Positions 11,837-24,200 of a DNA stretch of 64,000 bases are shown here, one piece after another. The stretch spans positions 704,777 through 768,776 of the forward strand of contig VYZB01000386.1 in NCBI GenBank assembly GCA_013397455.1. Direction: 5' to 3'. The notes beneath the pieces are model-generated. The model was given only the letters and a program-made list of their open reading frames with translations. It was not told where the DNA came from and did not search any database. Made by a program: the position numbers and the translations under genes. Source of the stretch: Crotophaga sulcirostris. Its lineage: Eukaryota > Chordata > Aves > Cuculiformes > Crotophagidae. The first letter of the stretch is position 1. Each line of letters starts with the position of its first letter.

Positions 11837-14800
11837 TCAAACTTCTTTACTGCTATACTTTCTCCAAGAAGCTGATACTAACTATTGGTTATAGGTATGA
11901 GAGGCTAGTGATATAAGCTACATGGGGGTGGGGGTTGTGATTTGCTGATAAAGTTATATCAGCAGCCTCGTATCGGCTAACCCAAGAAGTTACAGACATC
12001 AAAGTATGATTTACCTGCTTACCAGTCTGCTATCTTTGTTTCTTCTACACTTCCCAACTATATTACAGATACAATAATCTTCTTGGTAAGGAACAAGAGG
12101 CTTTTCCACTCTCTAATACTGCAGAAGGATCCAAAAAGGTGGAGAGTGCTCTAGATATATGAAGTCACTGCCCCTCTTTAAGTAAATAGTTTTCTTTGCA
12201 GTCATTTATTATGCTTATCTTGATGGTCAAAGCCTTCAATCAGACAGATAAAGAAACACACTTTTTGGCAGGCTAAGCAACCTACCAAAACAGAATTGCT
12301 ACTGCCAGCACTGATACCACTTCGTTTAGATGTATTTTCTCATCCCACAGGCTTCGGCTGTTTGAAGGGAAAGCAATTCTCAGAACAGATGGAGTTGGTA
12401 ATAAAGCTCTTTCTAGGAGATACAAGGATTACACAGGGAATGAAATGGTGAAACAGTGTCTGGAGTACATGTTGTAAACTTCAACCACTCAAATCAAAAT
12501 TCCCTTCCCACTGAGAACAACACGGTGGGGCAAAGTGGAAGTGACAGCACAGCTTTCTAAAACATTAGCTATCATGGCTGTTTCCCCACAGAACATTGGC
12601 TACCCCAAAACTACTTGAGACACATGTTTCAACCTCATACCCACAAAAAAATCTTGTGACTTGTCATTTTGAGTCAGTGTCAGGAGCACTGCCAAAAAAA
12701 GAAATGAAGTAGCTGTCTCAAAAGAGCGTCTATGCATGAGACGGGGAAATGGTGCAGGTACATGCCTGGCTATAGCAGAGTTCCAGAGCTCATCTACAAA
12801 GTCATAAGTTGTTTCCACTAGGAGATCTACCCCAGCCATCTTGATTTCAGTGAAGCAGGAACACTTGTATCCTGAAAGTTCAGTCTTGTTCCACTTTCCT
12901 GGGCTGCCTGCTTGTGTTTACACCGAAATCTCTGCAAGGCAAGGCCCAGACTCCTGGATATCTGCAGAGAAGCTACCACAGGGTTTCTGCAAAGACTGCT
13001 TAGAGTCAGCACTTTGAAAGCCACAAGCACCAGCAACACTGTTCCAACAGGATGAGGTGGGAAGAAGGAAGGGGAGGTAAAGAACAAGCCCAGTGGCCAG
13101 GCAGACTGTTCTAATACTGACCAAGGCTCCATTTAACCCAGTAACCTGAGACCCGCAGTCGGTATGCAAAGAATAGTAAGAGCAGGCCAACCATGTATGG
13201 CACCTCTCCCACTTATTTTCCCAACTTCCAATTATTTTCATCTCAGCAGAGGTCCTGAGCTTGATTTGGTTTATTTAGTGATCCCCAATGGGTCTCTCTT
13301 TGAAGAATTTGCCCCATCATTTGATTCGCTTTGTTCAATGTTGTCAATAATTAAGGTGGCATTTTAAATAAAGGACCATGAGAATGTCATTCCTAAAAGA
13401 GAATCTGGAGGTTATGTTCTCACAGTCCTTATCTGAAGTATTTATATTTTGTAATAAATTTTCACTGTCTTTGTAGACCTTACTGGGAATGGACTTTTAT
13501 TTTACATTATTCTATTTTAAATGTATTACAGTAATTCTAGACATAGTCTCTCCTTACCATTCTTTTTGCAGTTGCCCTTGCTTTCATCAACTATCAACCA
13601 GATACCACCAAAGTCCAGTCAAACCAGATGGATCTGTAATCCAAATATCTTTACATGACTCATACATGTTCCATGCCTAAGGACAGCTGCCTGGATTCTC
13701 ACCCTGGCCCTGGACATATATTTTACTATTAGGATAGTATCCAAAAACATGAAGCAGGCCTGAGTCTCATAATTGAAAGAAAGGTCTCTTGAATTACATT
13801 GAATTGGCTTTTAAATTTAATACATCATGGTTGAATTCTTGGCTCCCTATTCAATCTATGGGATTACTTTTATTACCCTCGTTCAGGCCAGGATTTTGAC
13901 TGAGGAAAGCTCTATTGTTTAGCATTATTTCATAACTGTCTTGTTATGTGCACTCCTGTTTGCTGAAGTACATAGGCTTTCCCCTCTTCACCTTTACTTA
14001 ATGGCAGAGTAAATGATACTTGAAGTCTTCAGACTAAGAAAGACTGAAATGGACAAAGTGATCTTTTATCCAACTCTGTCATGCTACAGAGCCAATTTCT
14101 CCTTCTTCTCCCGCTCAGAGATTATTACAGACATTAGCTTTAGGATTGAATTTAGCTTGCAGCTTTTTTCCAGTTGGTGCTCTGTCCAGGAAAGACCTTC
14201 TTGGCAACTGCAGTTTGAAATTCTATTCCGGTCCTGGATCTTAAACTGAATTGAAGGAATTTACTGGAGATACAGCATCGATCCCTCCTTTCCTTATGGA
14301 TCATTCCCTGCCATTTACAACAGATACTATTTTTTTCATAAAGCACAGTTTTAAAAAAAATCCAGTGTGAATAACAAGTGCACAGTGTCACTACTGGGCA
14401 GTTAAATAACCAGAAAGACAGAAGGAAAAACATTGAATCTAGGTTTCCATTATTGGATATACAGTTAAAAAGAACACTCCTAAGAACCATTGAAAAAGAC
14501 AAACATAAATGCAGCATTTATTATAGCTAAGCAGAGAGGATTAATTTCTGAAAGTTTCAAGGCTTGCGTATTTCCTGTCAGCTTCATCAGACACACTTCC
14601 CTTCCCTTTAGCAGATAGATTTGTTACCAAGAAGAACATAGAAACCAAACTGTCTGCCTTGCAAAATTTGGTCTGACTTTGTGTGATTAGGATGGGGCAA
14701 TTTGGATCACAATGTTTTGCAGTCAGGGGGACTAAATAACCCTAGCTGAAGTCTTGACCCAAATGCTTTGACTTCAAGAGAAGAAACTGGCAGGGACATA

Positions 14801-14900
14801 AAAACTAAACAGTTTACTGCATTGTTCCAGCAGGCACCAAGGCAGGGCTATGCTATGCAGTGAGTAGGTGTGATTAGCTTATTTGTCATTAATCTAACAT
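11837..14900. other. Intergenic proximal upstream region of LY86
   Basis: No gene or clear repeat is seen. The stretch is AT-rich with short open frames only. It is the most likely place for distal promoter or enhancer sequence of LY86, but no element can be assigned with confidence. Confidence 0.5.
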
Positions 14901-15026
14901 GAAACAGAAAGCAGAAGTCTTAAGCACACGGAAATAGAACGCTCCAATTCTCATTAGCCTCTTGTTTATATCACGTTGTGGTAAGCTAAGGCTGCATTGG
15001 CTCGCTTAACCCTTCTGCAGGCGCGA
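14901..15026 (+). promoter_or_regulatory. Putative LY86 promoter region
   Basis: Several motifs lie just upstream of the first coding exon. GAAACAGAAA at 14901-14910 fits the IRF pattern GAAANNGAAA. A TATA-like TTTATA lies at 14965-14970, and TGTGGT (RUNX core) at 14977-14982. If the TATA-like box is used, transcription would start near 14995-15000, giving a 5' UTR of about 130 nt. LY86 is expressed in B and myeloid cells, so IRF and RUNX sites are plausible, but short motifs occur by chance. An alternative is an upstream non-coding exon spliced to an acceptor-like site ending at 15020 (CCTTCTGCAG). Confidence 0.35.
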
Positions 15027-15126
15027 ATGTAGTAAGTCATCTCCCTTGGAGAAAGGAAGGAACACCTCCCTCCACAGAGGATTAGCAAGAGACAGAGAAG
15101 TAATCCTGCAAACTACCACCACCACC

Positions 15127-15244
15127 ATGAAGACAACAAATGTTGTTCTCATCTTAGTCCTGCTTCACATCAATGCCAGCACAGAATGGCCTACGCACAC
15201 AGTCTGCAAAGAGGACAACTTGGAAATATATTACAAAAGCTGTG
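15127..15244 (+). CDS. LY86: LY86 coding exon 1
   Basis: Encodes residues 1-39 plus the first base of codon 40: the signal peptide, then the mature N-terminus with TEWPTH and cysteines 27 and 39. The donor is G|GTGAGA at 15244/15245, phase 1. Reading through the donor gives a 25-codon intronic tail ending in a stop at about 15318, which is not part of the protein. The frame is open upstream to a TTG at 15046, but there is no in-frame ATG before 15127. Confidence 0.96.
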
Positions 15245-18200
15245 GTGAGATTTTTAAAATTTCCATTTTCCTTTTAGTTGGGCAGCAAAGTTGTTCTTAT
15301 TCAGTGACAGGCTTATAAGACTGGCAATGAATGGAAGGGTTACACTCCTAAGCCAACACTGGGTTTTGCAGCTAGAACATTTTTAGTCTTTCAAATATAG
15401 CTGGCTTGGTTGACACGCTCACCTATCTCACTGTATATAGATAAAAGATAATAAAGAGGAAATAATGTAACCTAATTCAGAATAATAAACAGCTGTCAAA
15501 AATCCGGTTCAACATGAAAGAGATGACTAGGATTTTTATCTTGAAGTTATGTTAAAAAAAAGAGGAAGACCCCAGATCTTTATCTTTTTTACCCCTGGGA
15601 CAACACAGACTCTTCAATGCACAGATCTGCTGTTTTCTTCCCATGTTGCAAGGCTGTGGTGATGGGTTTTCTTGTCCTCCCACTTAGAGGGACAAGGGAC
15701 CTAGTGTGACAGTGGGAAGGATTCGTGTTCTCTTCCATTGCCACCCTGCTTAGTGAAACTTCAGCAGTAGCACTTAACAGAGGCATTTCCCAGGGACCAT
15801 AGATTTTGTTTGTTCTTTAAATCTGTAGAGAACCAAAGGAGCAAGCAGCACGGGAACGACTGAAAATTAATTCAACTGAATGGTGCCTTGCTTTTCACCT
15901 CTTGCTAGCTGGTCTTGTGCCTCTCCTATTGTGCTGATCTGCTTTACAACTGGGACAAAGGGAATTAGATTCACAGACGCCTCATTCATTTTCTGCACGT
16001 GATGTGAAAAGAGATTCATGGCAAATGAGCACCCTAGAGTTTGTTTTTCCAATTCATCCTGATACAAAAGGTTTCCCGGGGGGCTTTTTCTCCCCTGTAG
16101 CTTTCATGCAGTTTTGCACACCCATTAAAATAAAGCCAGTGAGGAACAAGAGAAGTAGATAAATATTTGTAATGCTATTCTTTACTGGCCTGCTCCCAAG
16201 AGACTAAAGTCAGGCTTCACATATTATAAATGGTTATACTGCATTAGGAAAATATTTAATTAGATATTGAATACAAACTTTAGTATTACCTTTATTTTAG
16301 TAAGAATTCATTGTGTAAGTGAATTTTGTTCCTTCAACAGGTCTCAGCTAGAATGAGGTGCCTTGACATAAAAGCACAGGCTGCAGTTTGAGTCAATTCA
16401 CATGATGATGAAATTTGTCTGCTGAGCACGTGTCAATCAGGCATTGCTTGTTAATATGCACACCACTGGCCTAGCTAACAAAATGCATTTGTTTAGAGTG
16501 TATGTGTCACTTATTTTGGTTTGCCACACACAGAAAGGTAAGAGGTACATTCATTCAGGAGGAATTTACAGCTTGAGAAGCACAAGCCAGAGATCATACA
16601 GGTCAGGTCCCAACACTGAAAGTGTTTTTTTGTTCTCCTTGGCACAGCTATGGGAGATAAGAAGATTACACAAACATGGAAACAATACAAGAATTACATC
16701 AGATTCCTTATTTTACGCTTGATTCCTCATTGCCTTAAGAGCTTAAGCAGATTCATCTGTAGCAACACTCACAGCTGTTGTCACAATGATCTGCCCTACC
16801 TTTTTCCAGAGGTTAATGCACCTGTAGCATCACACCAGGATGGACCATCTGTGTCTGTGCTGACCCAGCTCATTGTCTGGCAGTTTTCATAAGGCAGAAA
16901 AATACGTGTTTTTGGGCTAAGCTCAAAATTCTAGAAGTGGGGAGGGTAAATCTGAATACACTAGTCTGTATTCCATTCAGAGAAGTCACTGCTCTTACTG
17001 ACATAATGGGCAAGCTCTCAACAGTGCCAAAGGTGCTGATCACTGTTTCAGCAGAGAGGAAGACTTGTCCCAACTCCATTTCACTGTAAACCACAAGTAG
17101 ATGAGCAGAACATGGCTTCATTGTTTAGCTGTGTCCTGACAATTGTTCTCACCCAGGAAGGAACAGACGTGCTAGTGCCTAGGTTTGACAAGATCCTTTC
17201 CCAACAAACCTTCTTGTGACAGCTTTGCAGTGACAGCAAGCACAGAGTCAATGCTAGGTGATTGCCCGTACTCTTTAGCTATTTCAGGGGAAGAGTGCCC
17301 CACAAGTCCCTCCAGCCTAAGAAATCCCCATGGTACGTCCTGCTCCTCTGAACATGCCAGATGGCATCTTTTTGGGATACAGTTGCCACAGTAAGGTATC
17401 CGGTATGAAATCTTGGGTAAAGGATTCCCTGCAGGCTTCAAGAGGGTCTGGATTTCACCTCTATCACTGCTACTGTGTAAACTCTGGGATGTTACCAGTG
17501 AAACAAGGTTGAACCAAGTAAAATTTAAGGAAGTTGAGAGAATTTTATCAAAAAGTACTTCACAACTTTATTTCTGGAGCTGAATGCCCTCTATCAACAG
17601 ATTAATAGAGTTCAGTCTGAGCATTTAAAAAGGAGCTAAGTGTTCATTTTCACCTTGCAGTTTATCAGATCCTCTGCTATAATGCAGTAAAAATCTGACT
17701 AAAGCCAAAAATATGAGCTAATATAAACCGTGATAAATGTAGCAGAGAAACTTATGTGGATAACTGAAGACAGACAGAGAAAGCATTGCAATCTCCTGTA
17801 GCCAGGTGCAAGTCCGAATTCCCTGTTGCAAGCATCTGCTCTAGTTTCTTCCTGCCCCTATAACACATAAGATACAAGCATGCATCAAGCCCCCAGCCTC
17901 ATTCCATGTTCTGGATCCTTTAAAAGGATCCCCATTTGCACCCAGCCACGTCAGACTAAATGTTCATTAAACAGGACCCCCAGGGATGTGTCAAAAGAAA
18001 GGGCTGGACAAGACCCCCATTGATCCATATCATGCACTTGTAAAAAAGTAATTTAAAAGAAATTGGACAAGAAAATCTCAACAGTGAGTTCATAGCAAGA
18101 AACTCAGACTGAGAGACACGGGGTCTAAAACTAAAGTAAACAGGCAGCATGCTGCCTCCTCTATATAACCACAACAGACATAACACTGAGACAGTCTATA

Positions 18201-21200
18201 AATAGCAAGACATTTCCCATCATTGCCACTCTTCCTCCCAGGAACAAGTGACAAAAACAAAGGAAGGTCTCAAATGACCGCAAATCACTTTAGAAACCTG
18301 GGCAGGGATCCTGAGATAAAAGCAGCACAGGTTAACATCTCTGACTGAGAAAAGAGAACCATAATTGGCAAGTCTATGCAGAGACATGAAAAGAACCTGC
18401 TACACAGATGGCTGATTCCTATCCTTTTTAATTTTGCAGTAATTTTTACAGTAATAACACTTTTGATCTTTCCAGCTACATTTTAAAAGGCAATTGTCTG
18501 GGAAGGGAAAGGCAGGAAGGCAGTGGTAGCGAAGTGCCCTGAGCAGATTCCAGTGCTATTGGAGTGTCAGTCACCCACCTCAGAGTGCAAAGTGCAATGC
18601 AGCGAGAAACTATAAAATACAACTCTTCAAAAAGTCTATCAGTACCTGCTTCGAGACCATTCATGTAAGCCTAATTGTCTTAATTAGCCATGAAAACATT
18701 CTTACAATGTAGTGTTCGAATGGGGCCCACTTCACACAGGAAGGCAGGTGACGGCTGCTGCAAATGAATGAAAAACATTTTCCAACTGTTTTTACAGCTC
18801 TTTCTTGAAATATTGGTTGGGGCTACATCAATAAATCAGTATTTCAGAATGCCTGGTTTCACTTCAACCACCAAACCCAGACCAATATTTTGGAGCTGCC
18901 TGCTGTCCGAAACGGTAGGGTTTTTGACACTGCAGAAAAGGTTACTGGTAGGGCAGAAGGTTCTTAGAAAGGGCCTGGAGAGCTTGAACTATTAAGGACC
19001 TTGCTTTCGGTGCACAGGAATAAACAAATAATAGGGAATTTCAGGGAGATCTTCAGGAGAGTCTAAGTAGTAGTATTTGAAGGTGACATTTTGAGAGATA
19101 TTCCCTAGGCTTTGTAAAACACAGACCACATGGGATTTTTTACTAACATCGACAACACATTTCAAAATTCATGCTTGACTTTGTTTGCTTTTTCTTCTTT
19201 TTTTTCATCTGAAGCAAGGTTAATAGTCATTAGCTGAAGATTCAGGAGAAGGAGCAATCAATCAGTATTCATTTCAACCTTGTTATACCCTTCTTCACAG
19301 GTTTTATACCTGCATGTCTACAGGCTTAAAAATAATAAAACATATTTAGGGATATGGGTAAACATTTGCTTTAATAAATGTCTTCTGCTAAACAAAGAAG
19401 CATGGTCCTACGGCCATCTAGAGAACTATTTTTACACGCCAATGCCTCTTCTTAAACAGAGTGAAGTCAGACCGAACTTACGTCTACTGAGTTCCATGAC
19501 TGCTTGTATAGCACTATGTCACATTACAAGGAGTGTCATTTCTATAAAGCTTTTTTCTTGCCCTACATGGGTACAGTAGGAGATAGCAGCACTGCCCACT
19601 TCACTACAAGGTTTCACTGGATTGCATTTACAGATAAATTCTCATTTGTATGGCTTTTTTTTAAACTTGTGAGTTCAGATTTGGATCTCTGTTAAAATAG
19701 TCCGTTGAAGTCAATAGGTTTAACTCTGGTGTAGAACCTGCTCTATTCAGATGGTGCAGTACAGACAGTCTCTTTTTAAACTCTGCTTTGAGGGAACTTT
19801 TCAGTGCTTTAAAAAACAAAAAACAACAACAAAACCACAACAAAAAATAGCAACAAAAAGTAGAGACTGATAAGACTAGTTGGATTACCATTTTGTGATG
19901 ATTTCTTTGTCCATAATGAATAGTTTCAGTCTTACTTGGGTCCCCCTCACATACTCAGCCCATCATATCCTTTCTCCTACATACTAAGCTATCAAATGTA
20001 TTTCTCTTAACATCCTCTTTTTCCTTTTTTAAAAATAGATCTGCAACACCCATCCCAGCTCAATCAGCAAAACCAACTTGTAAACAAACCTGCTAAATTG
20101 TCATCATGGTGGCACTAATTTTACAGCATGTCACTTTCTGTTTTCTATGTCAACTAATTTTACTAATCCGTTTCTTCCTCCCTGGCCACGCACTTACATC
20201 CTTTAGTTAAAGGATATAAGTAATTCAATAGCTTCAGCTGGCAAAGAAGTCTGCACAAAAAATCTCACCTAACGCATTATCAGGGCAAATGCTCTTCTAG
20301 ACTGTTGGTAAAAGAAGGCTCTTTTTCCATTAGTCTTCACTTTTTTGGCAGACAGATTGAGCCAGATGCTTCTCTTGGAATTATCTATTTATTTCTTTCA
20401 AGCAGTCTCCAGCTATTGCTTCTGCTTCTAAATTATTTAAAGCCACATGACACCAACTCCCCTCTGATCTTTTGTTGCATAGATCGCTAATGGGCAAACA
20501 ATCAAAGAACTTAAGAATCTCACTTGAAAATATTTTTTGTTTGTTTTTCGGTCTATCCAAGCCATCTTAGAGTCACAGCCTTGCTGCTATACTCATCTGG
20601 TATAGCTTACTTATTCCAGGGGGAAGGCCAGATGTTGACATGTATATTTCTGGTGCCAGAGCCTAACAAAATGAAGCTATCATCAGAATCAAAGTAGCAT
20701 AGATATGAGTGCACATGCAAATCTTCTTTTAAAGTTTTGGTCCTTCAATGAATTAAAAGTACCTTATCTGTTTCATTCTTCACTTGATTACAGAGGTTTA
20801 AATCTTTCTTTTCCTATGTGATCCCTTAAGGTGGTTCTGATTTGATTTCACCTCTTCTTTTGGAGAGGGGAGAGTATTTAGTGAATTCTAAAATGTAAAT
20901 GGTAAGGAGGAGCAGGAGATCATTTCATACCTCCAAGGTACTCTGGCAAAAACATTATGTTCAGCATCTAGACTTCGAACCATTTAGCAAAATCAATATT
21001 AATGCTTTCACTGAGACTAGTAGTGGAGAGAATTAACCTCAGCTGAACTTTTCCCACCATGCTTTAAATTTTCCCATCTAATTTAGTTCTCAGAAGTTTC
21101 TTCGCAGTGTCCATTTGTTCACCAAATCAATGAAGATCCTGCATCATGGACTGCAAAAGTGGGTTGTTTATGTGTGATGGCCCCTCCGGCTTATCTCCAG

Positions 21201-24200
21201 CTGCTAAATCTAAACTAGTAGACAGGTTTTCCACCTACTGACTTTTGTCATGTCTTCAGTTGTTGTAGCCGCTAAGTCACTAAGAAATCACAAGCAGGAG
21301 GGGTAACAGCCCACAAAGCAAGCCACAGAAAAATGTGTTCTGCCCTTTGGAAACAAATAGGAGAGACATGCCTAGAAAAATGTATATTGCATTACAGACA
21401 AGAAGTACTGTAAGCAAGGCAGAACCTTCATTTGTTACTGCACACTAAATTTGAGTCTCTGTGGAAGGAGTGGTCTAATATACTAACAGGTGAGTCACAA
21501 CTGTGTTAACGGTATGACGAAAATTTGAGATTAGCTTCCTGTATTACATAAAGTTGACATTATCAAAAGGTACATTCACTGAATCAAGTCAGGAGCAAGA
21601 AAAAACCACAGTTGCTCCAAAGTGCTCCAGTGTAAATCTTTCTGTGTAAGCATATGAAGCATTGCTAGGCTTTCTTGGCATTGCCACATCAGCTCTTCTA
21701 GAGCTGTTATCAAGTCTCAAAACAGGTCTGGAACTCACAATTCTTACAGTTTAGCAAAGAAAATAGAAGCAGGAGATCAGGTCCTCACATTAATTTAACA
21801 TCTATCAGGAAAAAATATCCAGAATAATCTAAGAAAAATTAACATACCTCAGAAAAATACAAAAATAGCTTCAGCATTATTGTGTGTTGATGTCACTGCA
21901 CCAACTTCAAGGAGGCTTATGGCAACCTAAAACTAGGGAGGAATTGTGGCCATCAGGGACAAGATACCTAAATACCCCATACAGAATCACCATGTACCAA
22001 ATCAAAAACCTCTGATCTGTCCCAGATTCTGCGTTTAGGTTCAGGAGAGCTTCCAGTTCCCAAAAGCTAGGACTCCAAAAGCTACCACAAATTAATTCAA
22101 TGCACCAGTTTCCTCTTCGCTTGAAGATGGATGGCTCCTGTCAAATGATCCAGCGGTGATCGGGCAGGCGGGAACCCAGCTAGTTTCCTCAGCAGAGAGA
22201 GCATGCTATTCTAATTATAGCTTACTGCCATGCTCCTGTGGTGGATTTCAACCCATCCTGGGAAAATGAGAACATTTAGCCCATTTATATGCTGCTGATT
22301 ACAGTTCTGTATAATCAGCGGTAAAGCCTGCTATCCCAGAGCATGGCACGTGTCTAACAGCAGGGCAGCTTCTAGTAATGTTTGTTTCTATTTCTGACAC
22401 AAGTCTGCAAGTCTGTTGTGAATCCCCAGTCATAATGGCAAGCACTGTTGTCCAGAGATCTCTGTCTCAAGTACAGCAGTATAAAGAATGATAAAAAAAA
22501 ACACATGAAGAGAGAAGAGACAGATCTGATTAGGAATACAGGCAGTTACTGTATGCATCTTACTCATGCAGCGCATGGTGTTTTCTCACCAACAGAACAG
22601 AAGAACAAAGACTTGCTCTCTTTAATACATTCCCTACTGGGCCCAAATTAATGCAGCATTTTCTTGTTACACTGCTGTAGCTGTCCTGCCTTCCTTTCTC
22701 TCTCAAGCTAACTAGGACAAATCAGGATTATCAAATACAAATACGGATCTCTATGTGCTATCTCTTGAAGCTGGCATCCTTCAGTTTTGTCTTCTCAAAC
22801 AGGTTTAGACAAAGCTTTGTCATACCGAACAAAGCACAGAAACCCCCCTTTCCAAATACCACTGCTGGGGAAAGGAAGGAAAGTCTCCACAAACCTTCAG
22901 ATGGTGGGCCTCCCCTTAAGCCCTGGCAAACAGCTCTAACAAGCCTGCTGTTAAGAAAGGTAGTTCAGGCAGGAAAAGGTAGGGACACTGGGGTCAAGTC
23001 TTTGGCAAGGCTCCTTTATGCATGCTGGTGACACCCCCATCCTCACAGCTCTCCAGCTGCAGAGTGCCCCTTACACCTGCTATTTTTACAGGGCTTCCCT
23101 GCAGCTCATCATACCAGACAGCTCCTCACCCAGGCCACCAGCAGCTCCATGGCCACAGGTGGCAGCTGGGTGACCTCTGCTTGGCACTGGGCAAATCTCT
23201 TCCTCTCTTCTCCATCTGCCACACTTCAAGCCCTTTGCCAATGGGCTGAGTGTTCCATCCCACAACTGTTCTTCACACCCCAAATGCTACTGCTATTGCA
23301 CTCAGTGCCCCAGCAACACATTTGGAGAAGCCACCAGATTTCTGAGTTACTGTTTCCAAATATTTACCAATTTAGACCTCAGTTATACTCAGGAACGAGT
23401 TTTATTTGAAATAGTAGGAGATAAAGTCTTAGTCCTTTATTATAATCAATTTTGTAAGACACTGGAATTGTCTTGCTCCAAAACTAGGGCCATGAACACA
23501 AGTCAGTAATGCCTGTGCCTTCATCTAACCAAAATTTATATAATTGCTCTTTGCATTGACAATGTTCGTCTCTTGAGAGAGGAGTGGAAATTATTTAAAT
23601 ATTGCGTAAACATTTTTTTAAACTACATTTTAATTTTCTCTTGGTAGTTCTTGGGGGTTTTAGTTTATAGATTATACAGACACCAAATCTTCAGGCTTCC
23701 CTCTACAGCCGTGTAAGCATTAGTATAAAAGAAACAATCACTCCACTAGCCATCTCCAAGAGCTTGAGGATTAAGCAGACTTTGGAGACCACAAGTTGAT
23801 AGTGTTATTTGCAAAGGGGAATTTCCAGTCTGTACCCTTAGGACATTAAGGATACATGAAGTGTAACCTTCCCTATTCCTTCAATTCCATGTTGCCTAAG
23901 CAAGTCAGAAAGGTGCACAAGATAAAACATTCCATGACTCCTGCAAAGGAGGTCAGAGTGCCTGTCTAAATCAGGCAAAAGCCCAGAGCTGGTCATGTCT
24001 CAAGTGAGCGTCTTGGGACGAAACACCCTCATGATAAATTAGCCACAGACAACATGACTCTCACAATTCATTCTTCTCCCCTCTGAACAGAGGGTGAGTC
24101 TGCTTTTTCCAGCCATGTCTGGACATGGCAATGGCATGCAAGGAAGGCAGTCCCAAAGGGAAGTTCATTAAACTGAAAGTGTTTAGGGAAATCTAGATGC

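Noticed and set aside
15046..15126. Upstream extension of the LY86 reading frame starting at a TTG
   Set aside because: There is no in-frame ATG before 15127. That ATG has a strong Kozak context and is followed directly by a good signal peptide. The extra residues would sit in front of the signal peptide.
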